From Planctomycetota bacterium (lineage in GTDB: Bacteria > Planctomycetota > Phycisphaerae > UBA1845), in the NCBI GenBank assembly GCA_016200265.1, contig JACQFE010000014.1, positions 1 to 55,351 of the forward strand: a stretch of DNA of 55,351 nucleotides. The letters run 5' to 3'. The position numbers and the translations under genes are program-made. The notes beneath the pieces are model-generated. The model did no database searches, was not told where the DNA came from, and worked only from the letters and a program-made list of their open reading frames with translations. Of the stretch, positions 1-8,892 are shown piece after piece; within the stretch, counting starts at the first letter, position 1; every line of letters begins with the position of its first letter.

Positions 1-129
1 TACCTGGCGGAGTTCACCTATCGGGCCAATCGCCGATGGATCGAAGCCAGTCTCTTCGACCGCCTTATCGTCGCAGCACTCGACACCAAAGCCGTAACCT
101 GCAAAGAGTTAACCGCCGGAGCGACATAG
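1..129 (+). CDS. IS1595-family (ISXO2-like) transposase, C-terminal fragment
   Basis: The window opens inside this reading frame, which ends at the TAG at 127-129. The 42 visible residues begin YLAEFTYRANRR. This matches the C-terminal 'YLAEF-x-Y/F-R-x-N-R-R' block of DDE transposases of the IS1595/ISXO2 group, followed by the usual short tail. Catalytic residues and the N-terminal zinc finger lie outside the window, so completeness cannot be judged. No clear terminal inverted repeat was identified in the following 60 bases. The family call rests on this one motif. Confidence 0.7.
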   Translation, partial: YLAEFTYRANRRWIEASLFDRLIVAALDTKAVTCKELTAGAT

Positions 130-823
130 AGAATCAGGAAAAAGAATAACCGCAGATTGCGCAGATTTCCGCAGATTTGTTGCACGTGACACATCCATTC
201 ACTTGGCAGCGGGCTGCAGACAGCGAACTTCCAGAATAACTTCCATTGCGTTTGGTGAAATTCTTAATTTCGTCGAGCGCTGCCGCGCGGGCATGTTCAG
301 TGACGCTTTCAGATGGGTTCGTTTGGAAAAGTATTTTTTCGCGAGTGTCACAGCGCGGCACTTCCGCGAAGACTGAAGATTGAAGTGAAAAGACTGAAAA
401 ACAAGGGCAAAAGGCAACACGACGATTGCGGAATTTGGATTTCGGAATACGGAAAGAAGATCGAATGGCGATGCGAGATGTGTGAAGCGTTGGAACGGGC
501 GAAATGTGCGAAACGGGTGTTGCTGGGCAGGGCATGGGTTGGAAGCGGCGGCTTCATGTTTGGCGTCTCGTGAGGGAATAACTTCAGGGGTGATCGACGA
601 ATTTCGGAAATTGAGCAAGCGGGCGGCGGAGCGAAAGAGGTGTGCGGGATGGACGCCCACAGAAAGGTGCATCAAGAAACGATGCACCCTACGCGGCTAC
701 GCGGCAGGTATTGCATTCGCAGCCAAAGAGAATTCGTAGCGGAATTGTGCAGGAATCCCAAGCGAATTTGTGCGACGACGGCCTAGACAATCATGATCCT
801 ACCGAGCATCGCGGTCAGGACAT
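130..823. other. Intergenic region, repeat-rich, no convincing gene
   Basis: About 690 bases without a supported gene. Short overlapping frames on both strands show no family features and cross the dispersed repeat at 271-366. A perfect 8-bp stem (GGTGCATC, 666-673, with GATGCACC, 681-688) lies in the right part. It looks like another small dispersed palindrome rather than a terminator, because no T-run follows it. Confidence 0.5.
271..366. repeat. Dispersed repeat, copy 1
   Basis: This stretch resembles 22344-22442. Both contain a GTCGAGCGC/GTTGAGCGC block, then a TTTCARATGGGTTCGT block, then a T-rich run, then CGCRARTGTCAC and a GGCACT block. Identity over the best 55 bases is roughly 75-80% by eye. 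Both copies are followed by low-complexity sequence made of GAA/CGAAA words. Both also lie near a CCGCAGATTnCGCAGATT word (151-175 here, 22581-22596 for the other). Reading frames through it are a by-product of the repeat. Confidence 0.6.
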
Positions 824-2701
824 TTAGCGATATGCGCTTGGTCTCGCGAATCGAATCTTCGCGATTACCAACAGCGCCAAGCTCAGGATCGTCGCGCCCC
901 AGGTTGAAACCGTCGGGATTGGTACAAACACTTGCGTGCAATTGGCGTCCTCGCAGCTTGCGCCGAGACTCCATTGGCAACGTGCGCATGTGCATTCACC
1001 GGCCAGTGTCGATGACGCGCACAATCCAGTCGATTGGTCGCAGCAAGCCCCGCAGATATTCTCGTGAACGCAGCCGGAGGTCTGGTTGCACGAATCATCG
1101 GTGCAATCGTCGCCATCATTACAATTCAGCGGCGGACCTCCCACGCACGAACCACTGTTGCAAGTATCGGTGGTTGTGCAGGCGTTGCCATCGTCGCAGG
1201 AGTTAGAATTGTTCGCATGAACGCAGCCGGACGCCGGATCGCAGGAATCATCTGTACAGAAGTTGCCATCATCGCAATTCAGTGGCGCACTTGGGACGCA
1301 ATGACCGTCAGAGCATATGTCATTGATCGTGCATGCCGAACCATCGTCGCACGGAATCGAGTTGTTGACATGTATGCAATCTGCGATCAAATCACACGAG
1401 TCGTCCGTGCAGACGTTTCCGTCGTCGCATCGTGTATCACTCGGAATGTGATCACAGGATTGAGTCTCTTGGTTGTAAGTGTCGACCGTACAGGAGACTC
1501 CATCGTCGCAACTCGGCGGTGGTGCATCAATGGCGGTCAAGACCAAGTCCGATCCAGCGATATAAAGTACGTCCTCACTCCACGCCATTGGACCGGCCTT
1601 TGGATATGACCAGACTTGCTGATGGCTATTCAAATCGACCGCATAGGTGGAATCTTGCGTACGAACAAACGCGTGGTTCCGTGTAACGAGGATTTCTCCT
1701 TGCAGCGCTGAATTGGCCGACCACGACCAAAGAAGCGATCCAGTCGCCTGATCACGCGCCGTCAACGCCCCTGAATTGATCGCAAATACAACGCCGTTGG
1801 CAACGGAAACCTGTCCCGTGAAGTTTTCCGAGAGTTCGTATCGAATTTGTTGGTTGGCCAGGTCGAAACTGAGCAAGCGGCCTCCTTCAATCACAAGTAG
1901 ATCATTCTGACCTCCAAGAACCGGAGCCAATTTCATGCCCGGAGGGTGCCAAAAGAAGTTGGGATCGAATATGTATCCGGATTGCGTTCCAAAGGTGCGA
2001 TCCACAATCCAAACTCCCGGATTGAAATTGCCCGTGGGCGTGCCTCCCAAGTAGGCGTAGGCGTATTGGGCGTCAACGGCGGGAGTCCATTCGTGCCATT
2101 GGTTCAAGGAAATGAACCAATTCTGCGAGCCGGAGATCCCATCAAAGGCATACATGCCTCCATAGGTTCCGCCATCTATGTAGACCGTTCCATCTACGAT
2201 GGTAGGGGCATAATATCTCTCACCCTGTGCGCCGAACTCAGATTCAAACTGTAAATCTCCGTTGTTTGCATAGAATGCTCGAAGATACGCGCGACCATTA
2301 TTTTCCTGGGCCCGGCCTATCTGGATATAGACGTTTCCATTTGAATATGCAGGAGGGTTCACAGAACTAACAAAACCAAAGTCTTTCGTCCAAAGGGTTG
2401 ATCCATCTGCCGCGCTCAATGCCAGCAGTGAAATTACGTCGTAGAAGATACTGTGAGTCGAGACGAAAACCTTGCCGTCTCCAGCCGCGACAGGATTCAA
2501 AACACTCAGACCATCTTGATTCAAATTAATGAGCTTTTCCCAGCGCAGGGCGAATCGACTTGCGTCGAGCGTCACAGGAACGTATCCCGTGTGAGCCGGG
2601 TTCGCCTGGTAAGTCGGCCAATTGGGGGCTGCGGTCACTGCACTGCAAAAGCACATACAAGCGATGATTTGTAGACTCACGAAGCGCTGGGTTGAGTTCA
2701 T
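824..2701 (-). CDS. Secreted PQQ-like beta-propeller protein with Cys-Asp-Asp-Gly repeats and an IPTL-CTERM-like tail
   Basis: The 625-residue protein has a signal peptide (about 1-25). Residues 30-390 form a WD/PQQ-like propeller (WPTYQANPAHTGYV, GSTLWTKDFG, TGSLLWSWSA). About 160 residues of repeats follow, of the form C-D-D-G-N-x-C-T-x-D-x-C (about five copies). The last 31 residues read IPTVSTWGATILSLALLV and then a basic stretch. That layout (PxxSxWG, hydrophobic helix, Arg/Lys) matches the IPTL-CTERM sorting signal, so surface anchoring or processing after export is likely. The start is backed by AGGGGAGAG just upstream. The ligand is unknown; propellers of this type often act as scaffolds rather than as PQQ enzymes. 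It is transcribed as a single gene. Confidence 0.85.
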   Translation of the reverse strand: MNSTQRFVSLQIIACMCFCSAVTAAPNWPTYQANPAHTGYVPVTLDASRFALRWEKLINLNQDGLSVLNPVAAGDGKVFVSTHSIFYDVISLLALSAADGSTLWTKDFGFVSSVNPPAYSNGNVYIQIGRAQENNGRAYLRAFYANNGDLQFESEFGAQGERYYAPTIVDGTVYIDGGTYGGMYAFDGISGSQNWFISLNQWHEWTPAVDAQYAYAYLGGTPTGNFNPGVWIVDRTFGTQSGYIFDPNFFWHPPGMKLAPVLGGQNDLLVIEGGRLLSFDLANQQIRYELSENFTGQVSVANGVVFAINSGALTARDQATGSLLWSWSANSALQGEILVTRNHAFVRTQDSTYAVDLNSHQQVWSYPKAGPMAWSEDVLYIAGSDLVLTAIDAPPPSCDDGVSCTVDTYNQETQSCDHIPSDTRCDDGNVCTDDSCDLIADCIHVNNSIPCDDGSACTINDICSDGHCVPSAPLNCDDGNFCTDDSCDPASGCVHANNSNSCDDGNACTTTDTCNSGSCVGGPPLNCNDGDDCTDDSCNQTSGCVHENICGACCDQSTGLCASSTLAGECTCARCQWSLGASCEDANCTQVFVPIPTVSTWGATILSLALLVIAKIRFARPSAYR

Positions 2702-2853
2702 GTCTCTCTCCCCTACTTCAACACAACTTGGTTAGCAATACACGACAGACGTTTTCGTTGTTGCTAGATCATATCAGAATTGCGTCGGGGATGGAATGCC
2801 TTTCATGCTGATTTAACAAGATCGAGCCAAGATTCGCGCCGCCCTCACCCCTG

Positions 2854-2948
2854 CCCCTCTCCCTGCGAGGGAGAGGGGTTTGTGTTTTTGGTTGACGCGT
2901 ACCCCCCGTTGAAACGGGGGGCTAATTTCGTGCGTCCCTGCGGGACGC
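2854..2948. repeat. Three consecutive small palindromes downstream of secA
   Basis: Three perfect hairpins stand in a row: CCCCTCTCCCT/AGGGAGAGGGG (2854-2864 and 2868-2878), CCCCCCGT/ACGGGGGG (2902-2909 and 2914-2921) and GCGTCCC/GGGACGC (2932-2938 and 2942-2948). The last touches the secA stop codon. None is followed by a T-run on the minus strand. They look like mobile or dispersed palindromes, though they may protect or end the secA message. Confidence 0.6.
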
Positions 2949-5900
2949 TACGCGCCCTTGCCGTGGCACTGTTTGAACTTCTTGCCGCTGCCGCACGGGC
3001 ACGGATCATTTCGACCCACGCGAGGTTGTTCGCGGCGGATCGTTTCCACCTTGGCCTCGACATTCTGAGCACGCATGGCCGCCTGTTGATCGGGAGTGGC
3101 CTGGGCAAATCCTGTGCCCGTCGAATCCGCATGACGGAAGGTCATGGATCGTGGCGCCGATGCGGCGCCCGCACGCGGAGTACGGCCATCGCCTTCGGCT
3201 CCCGGTTCATTCTCGCGAATCTTGAAGACAATATCCGTCACTCGCGCCGCTATGCGCGACCACATCTGCGTGAACAGATCGCGGCCTTCAATGGCGAACT
3301 GACTCTGCGGGTGCGTCTGATCGCCGCCCATTGCACGTTGCATGATCGCCGTCTTGAGGTGGTCCATCTCCAAAAGGTGATCTTTCCACGCCTGATCATA
3401 AATGCGAAGCAGCACGAACTGCTCAAGTCGTGTCAGCTCCCAGCGAAGCATCTCATGGCCAATTACGTGAATCGCTGTTCGACAGTCGCCCTTTCCTTCC
3501 TCACGATCGAAGAGCCTTTGATTCCACGCCCGACCCATTCGCTGCTTGGCCCATTCGATAGCGGCGTCTCGCTCATTCCCCGCAATTGCCGCGTCAATTT
3601 CCTTATCCAGCCGTCCATCGAGAAATTCGCGGGCAAGATCGAGCAGCTTCGATTTGATTTCATCGATGGTCTTGCCCTGCACATCCGCCGGCGTCCAGCC
3701 GAGGTTGTATTTCGCGTTGACCCACATCGCGATATTGTCGGCGGCCGTCGCGTTGTCCGTGCCCACGCCCGCAAGCGATCGCTCGAGACAAGTCTCAACC
3801 GGGTATGCGATTTCTCGCTGGTGATAGGCCTCGTGCACGTGACGGTCGAAGAGCGCGGCGATGTCATCCTTCGATTTTTCGAGGAGGTCATCCATCGTCA
3901 CGGGAATGTTGAATTTCGTTTTCGCCCAGTCTGCCAAGGCCCGCAACGGAAATTGCGGATCGAGATAAATGGAAATCCCCGAAAGATCGACGGAGTCATA
4001 GTGTGCGTCTGCGGTCTCAAAGAGCGCTTGCTCAATATCTCGCGGCTCCATCTTGCGAAGTTGATTTTGCGAAACATTGAAATCGAAAAGCCGCTTGGCC
4101 CATTGCGACAATCCGCTCAAATCCCACTGTGCCGGCGGCTCCTCCGGATCGATGTATTCGCCGATCGAGGTGCGGATCATGTCGTGGCCTTCGTCCTTGG
4201 CCTTCTCACGAATGGTCGCGATGGCCGCATCCAGCTCGCCGACCATCACGCTGTCTTCATCAATGGTGAGATCGAGCTGCGATCGGCACCATTCCACGAT
4301 GCACTGCTTGTTGTAGTCGCCGGAAAGATATTGCTTGAGCGTCGATTGAATCGTGTTCTCGATGACCGCGAAAATGAGCTGCGGCAGGTCACGCTCCTCG
4401 AGAATCTGTTGGCGAGCGGTGTAAAACTCTTTGCGCTGATAGTCCATCGGCTCGTCCCATTCGAGCAAATGCTTCCGCCGCGAAAAGTTGGATTCTTCTA
4501 CTTTCCGTTGCGCCCGTTCAATGCCCTTGCTGAGCCGTTTGTCTTCCAGCGAAGTGCCTTCAGTGAACCCCAGCCGCTCCATCATCTTCAGCATCCAATC
4601 GGACATGAAGAGCTTGAGCAGATCGTCTTGAAGTGAAAGGAAAAACCTCGATGAGCCGGGATCGCCCTGGCGACCGGCGCGTCCGCGCAACTGATTGTCG
4701 ATGCGCCGCGCTTCGTGCCGCTCGGTGCCAACGATGTGCAATCCGCACGGCACGTTCGTCGGACAAACCTGCCGACCCAGCGCCGGAAATCGCGGATCGA
4801 GCTTGGGCTTGTAGCAATGTGCGCAGTTCGTGGCCGGATCATATTCCTCACAGTGAATGCAGCACTTCGTCACGCCTGGCGGAAAGAGCACGCTTAGTGA
4901 AACGCCCGCAGGTTGTATTTCCGGCACTTTGCACGTCGGATACACAACGCCCTGGCCGAGCTTGATGTCCGTGCCGCGACCGGCCATGTTCGTGGCGATG
5001 GTGACATGCCCGCGCGGACGCTTGTCGCCGCCGAACGTGGGTACGGAACAGAAACCCGCTTTCGCGACGATGTCTGCTTCACGCGCGTGATTCTTGGCGT
5101 TCAAGACTTCATGGTCGATCCCATATCGCGCGGTAAGCAATTTCGAGAGTTTTTCGGAGTTTTCGACGCTCGTCGTGCCCACCAGCACCGGACGGCCGTG
5201 CACCAAATCGCCCATCAGCTCGTCGTAGGTTTCGAGCATGAAGGTAATCACCTTCTTGTCACCAAACTCGGCGCTGTTGAAGCGCTTCATCGACTCGTCC
5301 AGCTTGCTCACATCCTTGTTCTGCTGAACGAGAATCGGCCGAAGCTTGTTGAACACGTCGGCCAACAGGAATGGGTCCGCTGGACGACCGCGCAGGTGAA
5401 CCTCGAAAATCTCATCGACGATCGCGCCGTATTTCCCATCCACGTCACGATACATCTTGTCATTGGGGTCGAGTCGATTCACGGGACGGTTGGTGGGAAT
5501 CTCCACGACATCGAGACGATAAATCTTGTCGAATTCATTGGCCTCGGTCAGGGCCGTTCCGGTCATGCCCGCCTTGATGCGATACAGCTTCACGAAATTC
5601 TGAATCGTGATCGTCGCCAGCGTCTGCGTTTCTTCCTTGACGCGAACGGTCTCCTTCGCTTCGACGGCCTGGTGCAAGCCGTCCGACCACTGCCGACCGT
5701 GCATCAATCGCCCGGTGAACGGATCGACGATGATGATCTGCCCTTCCTGTACGACGTAGTCTTTATCTCGCTGATAGGTCTTGTGGGCGCGAAGAGCGTT
5801 TTCAATCAGGTGCGGCCATTCCATGTTGGCGCCGCTGTACAGGCTGCCCACATCGAGCAATTCCTGGGCAATTGTGACGCCCTCGTGCGTGATGCCGACC

Positions 5901-7237
5901 TGCTTACGCTCAAGCTGCACGATGAAAAAACGGCGGTATTGCTCGCTCGTGGGGAGTTTGAGAACGTCATTCTCATAAATCTGAATGGCCTCGACCTGGT
6001 CGTCGGTCAAGAAATCCGGGCCGAGGGTGGGCATATCGACTTCCGATTCAGCGTCGGCATCCGTTTGCTTGCCGTCGCCCTCAGCCGCAGCTTCTTTTGG
6101 ATTTGGCGTTTTCTTGGCCCCCTTGCTCTTTTTTTCCTTGTAGCCAAGGATCGACATCGCATCGCCGAGCTTGGGAATGTTCCTCACGTCTCCGTCGAAT
6201 TTCGCGACCGTCGCCGCAACCTTGCGGTCCCATGTGTTTTGCCGCCGCACCAACTCCTCAGCGACCTTGTTCGCTCGCGGATAACGGGTCACGTCATCGA
6301 ACGCCGGACCGGAAATGATGAGCGGCGTTCGCGCTTCATCGATGAGGATCGAGTCCACTTCGTCCACGATGACGAAATCGAGCGATCCCTGCACCTGCTC
6401 ATCGAGTTGCGTCTTCATGTTGTCGCGGAGGTAATCGAACCCGAATTCGCTGTTCGTGCCGTAGGTGATGTTGCAGCCATAAGCCCTTTGCCGAATGCCC
6501 TCGCGACCGCCGGGGTCCTGCTGGGCCTGAATGTATCCGACCGTGACTCCGAGCAATTCGAAAATCGGCTGGGCGAACTCCGCGTCACGCTTCACGAGAT
6601 AATCGTTGACCGTGATGATGTGGACCTTGCGGCCCGCAAGGACGTTCAAGTAAGCGGCCAAGTGACAGACAATCGTCTTGCCCTCGCCGGTCTTCATTTC
6701 CGCGATTTTGCCCTCGAACAACACGCGACCGCCGATGAGCTGGCAATCAAAGTGACGATGATTTTGGCCGCGTCGGGAGGCCTCACGAAGCAGAGCAAAT
6801 GCTTCCGAGCTGATCCCGCTTTCGTCAAGAGCGTCGATGAACTTTGCATTGCGCTTGCGATATTCGCTCTTGTAGAACTCCTCCAGCCGCTTCGCGGGCG
6901 TGACCGTCGCCCACCATTGCTCGGTTTGCTCGAGGAGAGGTTGAATACGTTCTCGCAGCAGATCGCCCCGCGCTCGCAAATCCGCGCTCAACTCGATGCG
7001 AATGCTGCGCCGACGCGCGTCCTGCTCTTCGACCGGCACTTCATCAATGCGCTCTTCCACCAGCCGCCGGCCGAATCGCTCATCGAAATCCGCGCGAAGC
7101 GCCGGCTCATGAGCACTGATTTGCGGCACCCGCTTGCGATATTGCTTAAGGAGACGCTCGTTGCGCGATCCGAAAATCCGTCGCGGAAGTTTCATGACCT
7201 CGCGCTTGACCGCTGAGGCTACTTCTGAAATTGGCAT
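2948..7237 (-). CDS. secA: Preprotein translocase ATPase SecA, very long form
   Basis: This ATP-driven motor pushes unfolded precursors through SecYEG. The 1429 residues greatly exceed the usual 850-950. Visible are the N-terminal [10 protein letters not shown] block (22-31), Walker A MKTGEGKT (181-188), Walker [16 protein letters not shown] (near 295), the [11 protein letters not shown] and [17 protein letters not shown] helicase motifs, and the C-terminal SEC-C zinc motif [14 protein letters not shown]. Two insertions stand out. One is a charged, lysine/alanine-rich stretch of about 80 residues in the cross-linking domain (near '[10 protein letters not shown]'). The other is a cysteine cluster ([17 protein letters not shown]) just before the helicase motif VI region, probably a second zinc site. 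The C-terminal helical part is also extended. The start is followed closely by the conserved N-terminus. Confidence 0.97.
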   Translation of the reverse strand: MPISEVASAVKREVMKLPRRIFGSRNERLLKQYRKRVPQISAHEPALRADFDERFGRRLVEERIDEVPVEEQDARRRSIRIELSADLRARGDLLRERIQPLLEQTEQWWATVTPAKRLEEFYKSEYRKRNAKFIDALDESGISSEAFALLREASRRGQNHRHFDCQLIGGRVLFEGKIAEMKTGEGKTIVCHLAAYLNVLAGRKVHIITVNDYLVKRDAEFAQPIFELLGVTVGYIQAQQDPGGREGIRQRAYGCNITYGTNSEFGFDYLRDNMKTQLDEQVQGSLDFVIVDEVDSILIDEARTPLIISGPAFDDVTRYPRANKVAEELVRRQNTWDRKVAATVAKFDGDVRNIPKLGDAMSILGYKEKKSKGAKKTPNPKEAAAEGDGKQTDADAESEVDMPTLGPDFLTDDQVEAIQIYENDVLKLPTSEQYRRFFIVQLERKQVGITHEGVTIAQELLDVGSLYSGANMEWPHLIENALRAHKTYQRDKDYVVQEGQIIIVDPFTGRLMHGRQWSDGLHQAVEAKETVRVKEETQTLATITIQNFVKLYRIKAGMTGTALTEANEFDKIYRLDVVEIPTNRPVNRLDPNDKMYRDVDGKYGAIVDEIFEVHLRGRPADPFLLADVFNKLRPILVQQNKDVSKLDESMKRFNSAEFGDKKVITFMLETYDELMGDLVHGRPVLVGTTSVENSEKLSKLLTARYGIDHEVLNAKNHAREADIVAKAGFCSVPTFGGDKRPRGHVTIATNMAGRGTDIKLGQGVVYPTCKVPEIQPAGVSLSVLFPPGVTKCCIHCEEYDPATNCAHCYKPKLDPRFPALGRQVCPTNVPCGLHIVGTERHEARRIDNQLRGRAGRQGDPGSSRFFLSLQDDLLKLFMSDWMLKMMERLGFTEGTSLEDKRLSKGIERAQRKVEESNFSRRKHLLEWDEPMDYQRKEFYTARQQILEERDLPQLIFAVIENTIQSTLKQYLSGDYNKQCIVEWCRSQLDLTIDEDSVMVGELDAAIATIREKAKDEGHDMIRTSIGEYIDPEEPPAQWDLSGLSQWAKRLFDFNVSQNQLRKMEPRDIEQALFETADAHYDSVDLSGISIYLDPQFPLRALADWAKTKFNIPVTMDDLLEKSKDDIAALFDRHVHEAYHQREIAYPVETCLERSLAGVGTDNATAADNIAMWVNAKYNLGWTPADVQGKTIDEIKSKLLDLAREFLDGRLDKEIDAAIAGNERDAAIEWAKQRMGRAWNQRLFDREEGKGDCRTAIHVIGHEMLRWELTRLEQFVLLRIYDQAWKDHLLEMDHLKTAIMQRAMGGDQTHPQSQFAIEGRDLFTQMWSRIAARVTDIVFKIRENEPGAEGDGRTPRAGAASAPRSMTFRHADSTGTGFAQATPDQQAAMRAQNVEAKVETIRREQPRVGRNDPCPCGSGKKFKQCHGKGA

Positions 7238-7477
7238 TTTATTCCTCGCTGTCCAGCGGCGGACTCAGTCATGTCCATTGACGCCGCGTTGGATCGTGTT
7301 CGAATATCAGCAACTCTTCGGCATGCCGAAAGAGTTCGCGGATTCAGTTTTCAGTGATCAGAATTCAGATTTCAATTCTCAAATCTGAAATCTCGAATTT
7401 CAGATTTCAAATCTCAAATTTCAAATCGATCGGATGACTAAGAATGAAAGAAAACCGGGAGAAGTGCTGAGAGTGAT
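7238..7477. repeat. AT-rich word repeat between secA and the next gene
   Basis: From about 7340 to 7430 the sequence is built from variants of TTCAGATTTCAAATCTCAAAT in both orientations, giving an imperfect self-complementary tract. It resembles in style the word repeats at 22444-22650, 36101-36181 and 37008-37155. No gene is seen. Confidence 0.5.
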
Positions 7478-7810
7478 TTACGGCCCGTGCAGCCCGCCGA
7501 CGAGAGAAACGCGAATCCGAGCCTGAATTCGTGGAGCGACTTCGCACGCCACCATCGCCAACGGAAAAATGCTGAATGACGCGACCGCCGCGGCGGGGCA
7601 GGTCACGCTGGCGTCAACCGTGCAGTCGGAGACTGCCGGCATCTGCGTCGCAATGATCGCACCGATAGTTGGCCTCACGCGGCAATGCGCCGCCCGAGCG
7701 TGAACAGGCCCGGTCAAAAGTGCCAATGCACACGTCACCACCACAATGCCGGATCGCTTCACTCCCAGCTTGGCGGTAGGAAACTCACATCGATTGGAAA
7801 CTTCGGCCAT
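7478..7810 (-). CDS. Small putative exported protein
   Basis: This is a 110-residue frame of unrecognised family. Residues 19-39 form a basic-then-hydrophobic stretch (KRSGIVVVTCALALLTGPVH) like a signal peptide, ending near A-R-A. Several cysteines follow (four in the presumed mature part). A good promoter lies directly upstream: TTGGCG, 16 bases, TATAAT, with the -10 box ending only 7 bases before the ATG. Transcription would therefore begin at or next to the start codon (leaderless), and no Shine-Dalgarno site is present. That promoter is the main reason to believe the gene. Confidence 0.45.
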   Translation of the reverse strand: MAEVSNRCEFPTAKLGVKRSGIVVVTCALALLTGPVHARAAHCRVRPTIGAIIATQMPAVSDCTVDASVTCPAAAVASFSIFPLAMVACEVAPRIQARIRVSLVGGLHGP

Positions 7811-8198
7811 CGTCTGAATTATACGCGCATCCTCGACTCCGCCAAATTGCGCCTTTTTCAGTGCTGGTAAGCATTCGGTACTGTGAAAGATTCGGAGTCA
7901 CGGGCGGCTTGAGGTACTCGGTCGAGCGCGGATCAGAATCGCGAGTGAATACGAGCGGCTGGAGTTCCGAAATGCGCCGCACGCCGACGCTTGGTCGCTC
8001 CATTCTGTCGCGGTTCTGATTGGCGGCTTGTCCGCCTCCGTCCGCACTGGCAGCAAGCTGCCAGTGCCTGCACGGGGGCAAGCCGCCCTTGGCACCCAAT
8101 TCACACCAGCGCCCCTTTTTCGATATGCAATCCCAAAACCAGCGAGCCGCAAACTTCAGTTCGCACGGACTCGCACACTCTTGGTGAAACATCCAATT
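7811..8198. other. Intergenic region with a perfect 11-bp hairpin
   Basis: No gene is supported. A perfect hairpin GCACTGGCAGC-AA-GCTGCCAGTGC occupies 8044-8067. It is flanked by GGCGGCTTGTCCGCC and a related GGCAAGCCGCC, which together look like a dispersed palindromic repeat. The promoter of the small exported gene lies at the left edge. Confidence 0.45.
7818..7845 (-). promoter_or_regulatory. Sigma70-type promoter, leaderless layout
   Basis: On the minus strand the -35 TTGGCG (7845-7840) and the perfect -10 TATAAT (7823-7818) are separated by 16 bases. The ATG of the following gene is at 7810-7808, so the expected start site falls at the start codon. Confidence 0.5.
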
Positions 8199-8774
8199 CT
8201 AATCGATCAGGATTGCCATGACCCCCACGATGCTGACGATCCCGAGAATGATGGCCTGAAGCGCCAACCCTCGCTCCGGTTGCGGCAGCACGACGCATGC
8301 CCAGCGTGGAACCAGCATCGCTCGATACACATTCAATCCAAGAAACGCGGCGCTGATACCAAGTGTGGCCGCAGCGAGCGCTACAATTGAACCCATCCAC
8401 GAATTGCGAAGCAGGAAACTCAATCCGGCAACCGCAAGGCCAATTCCTCCGAGATTTCGTCCCATACGCGCCGATTCATTCGCAGTGACCAGTTCTTGTC
8501 TCAACTCTTTGGCCTGTCGAAGTCGCTCCCGCCATTGAGTCTTGTCGAAAATCGTTCCGCATTCCGGACAACGATTCGACGGCAGTCCCGTCATGTTGTA
8601 GCCGCACTCGCCACAAAATGGCGGAATCTCCGGCAGCGAAGGCGACGCGTGAGGCGCGATCAAATGAGACAGGTCCACCCAATCAGTATAATTCCAGTGC
8701 GATGAATTCAGAATTTCATCGAAAGAGCCTTTCACGAGCTGGATAGTGACAAGAGGCCGCGATTTTGCTGGCAT
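8199..8774 (-). CDS. Zinc-ribbon membrane protein of unknown function
   Basis: The start used here (MPAKSRPLV) gives about 191 residues. The frame is open further upstream, with another ATG at 8870 and the largest frame beginning at 8996 inside the divergent gene. None has a well-spaced ribosome site, so the start is uncertain. The protein has a four-cysteine zinc ribbon, C-G-E-C-G-Y-N-M-T-G-L-P then N-R-C-P-E-C-G, a pattern very common in planctomycete membrane proteins. It is followed by a short coiled segment (WRERLRQAKELRQEL) and about three hydrophobic helices ending at the C-terminus (LQAIILGIVSIVGVMAILID). It is probably an inner-membrane protein with a cytoplasmic zinc ribbon. Function unknown. 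Confidence 0.65.
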   Translation of the reverse strand: MPAKSRPLVTIQLVKGSFDEILNSSHWNYTDWVDLSHLIAPHASPSLPEIPPFCGECGYNMTGLPSNRCPECGTIFDKTQWRERLRQAKELRQELVTANESARMGRNLGGIGLAVAGLSFLLRNSWMGSIVALAAATLGISAAFLGLNVYRAMLVPRWACVVLPQPERGLALQAIILGIVSIVGVMAILID

Positions 8775-8892
8775 TGCGCAAGATTTGGCAGTACATTTAT
8801 TGTCAATTCCAGAGAGGCCGGTCGGTACGACTTCCGGTTGATATTGATAATATGCTAGTGGCACCAACATTCCCCGCGACTGGAGATCGCAC

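Noticed and set aside
134..687. Overlapping minus-strand frames in the first intergenic region
   Set aside because: They cross a dispersed repeat that recurs at 22344-22442 and show no domain, signal peptide or ribosome site.
1034..1609. 191-residue plus-strand frame rich in Ala/Ile/Val
   Set aside because: Antisense shadow of the Cys-Asp-Asp-Gly repeats in the propeller gene.
2780..7216. Long plus-strand frames of 618 and 767 residues (2780-4636, 4913-7216)
   Set aside because: They lie wholly antisense to secA, have no family features, and are explained by codon bias of the real gene on the other strand.
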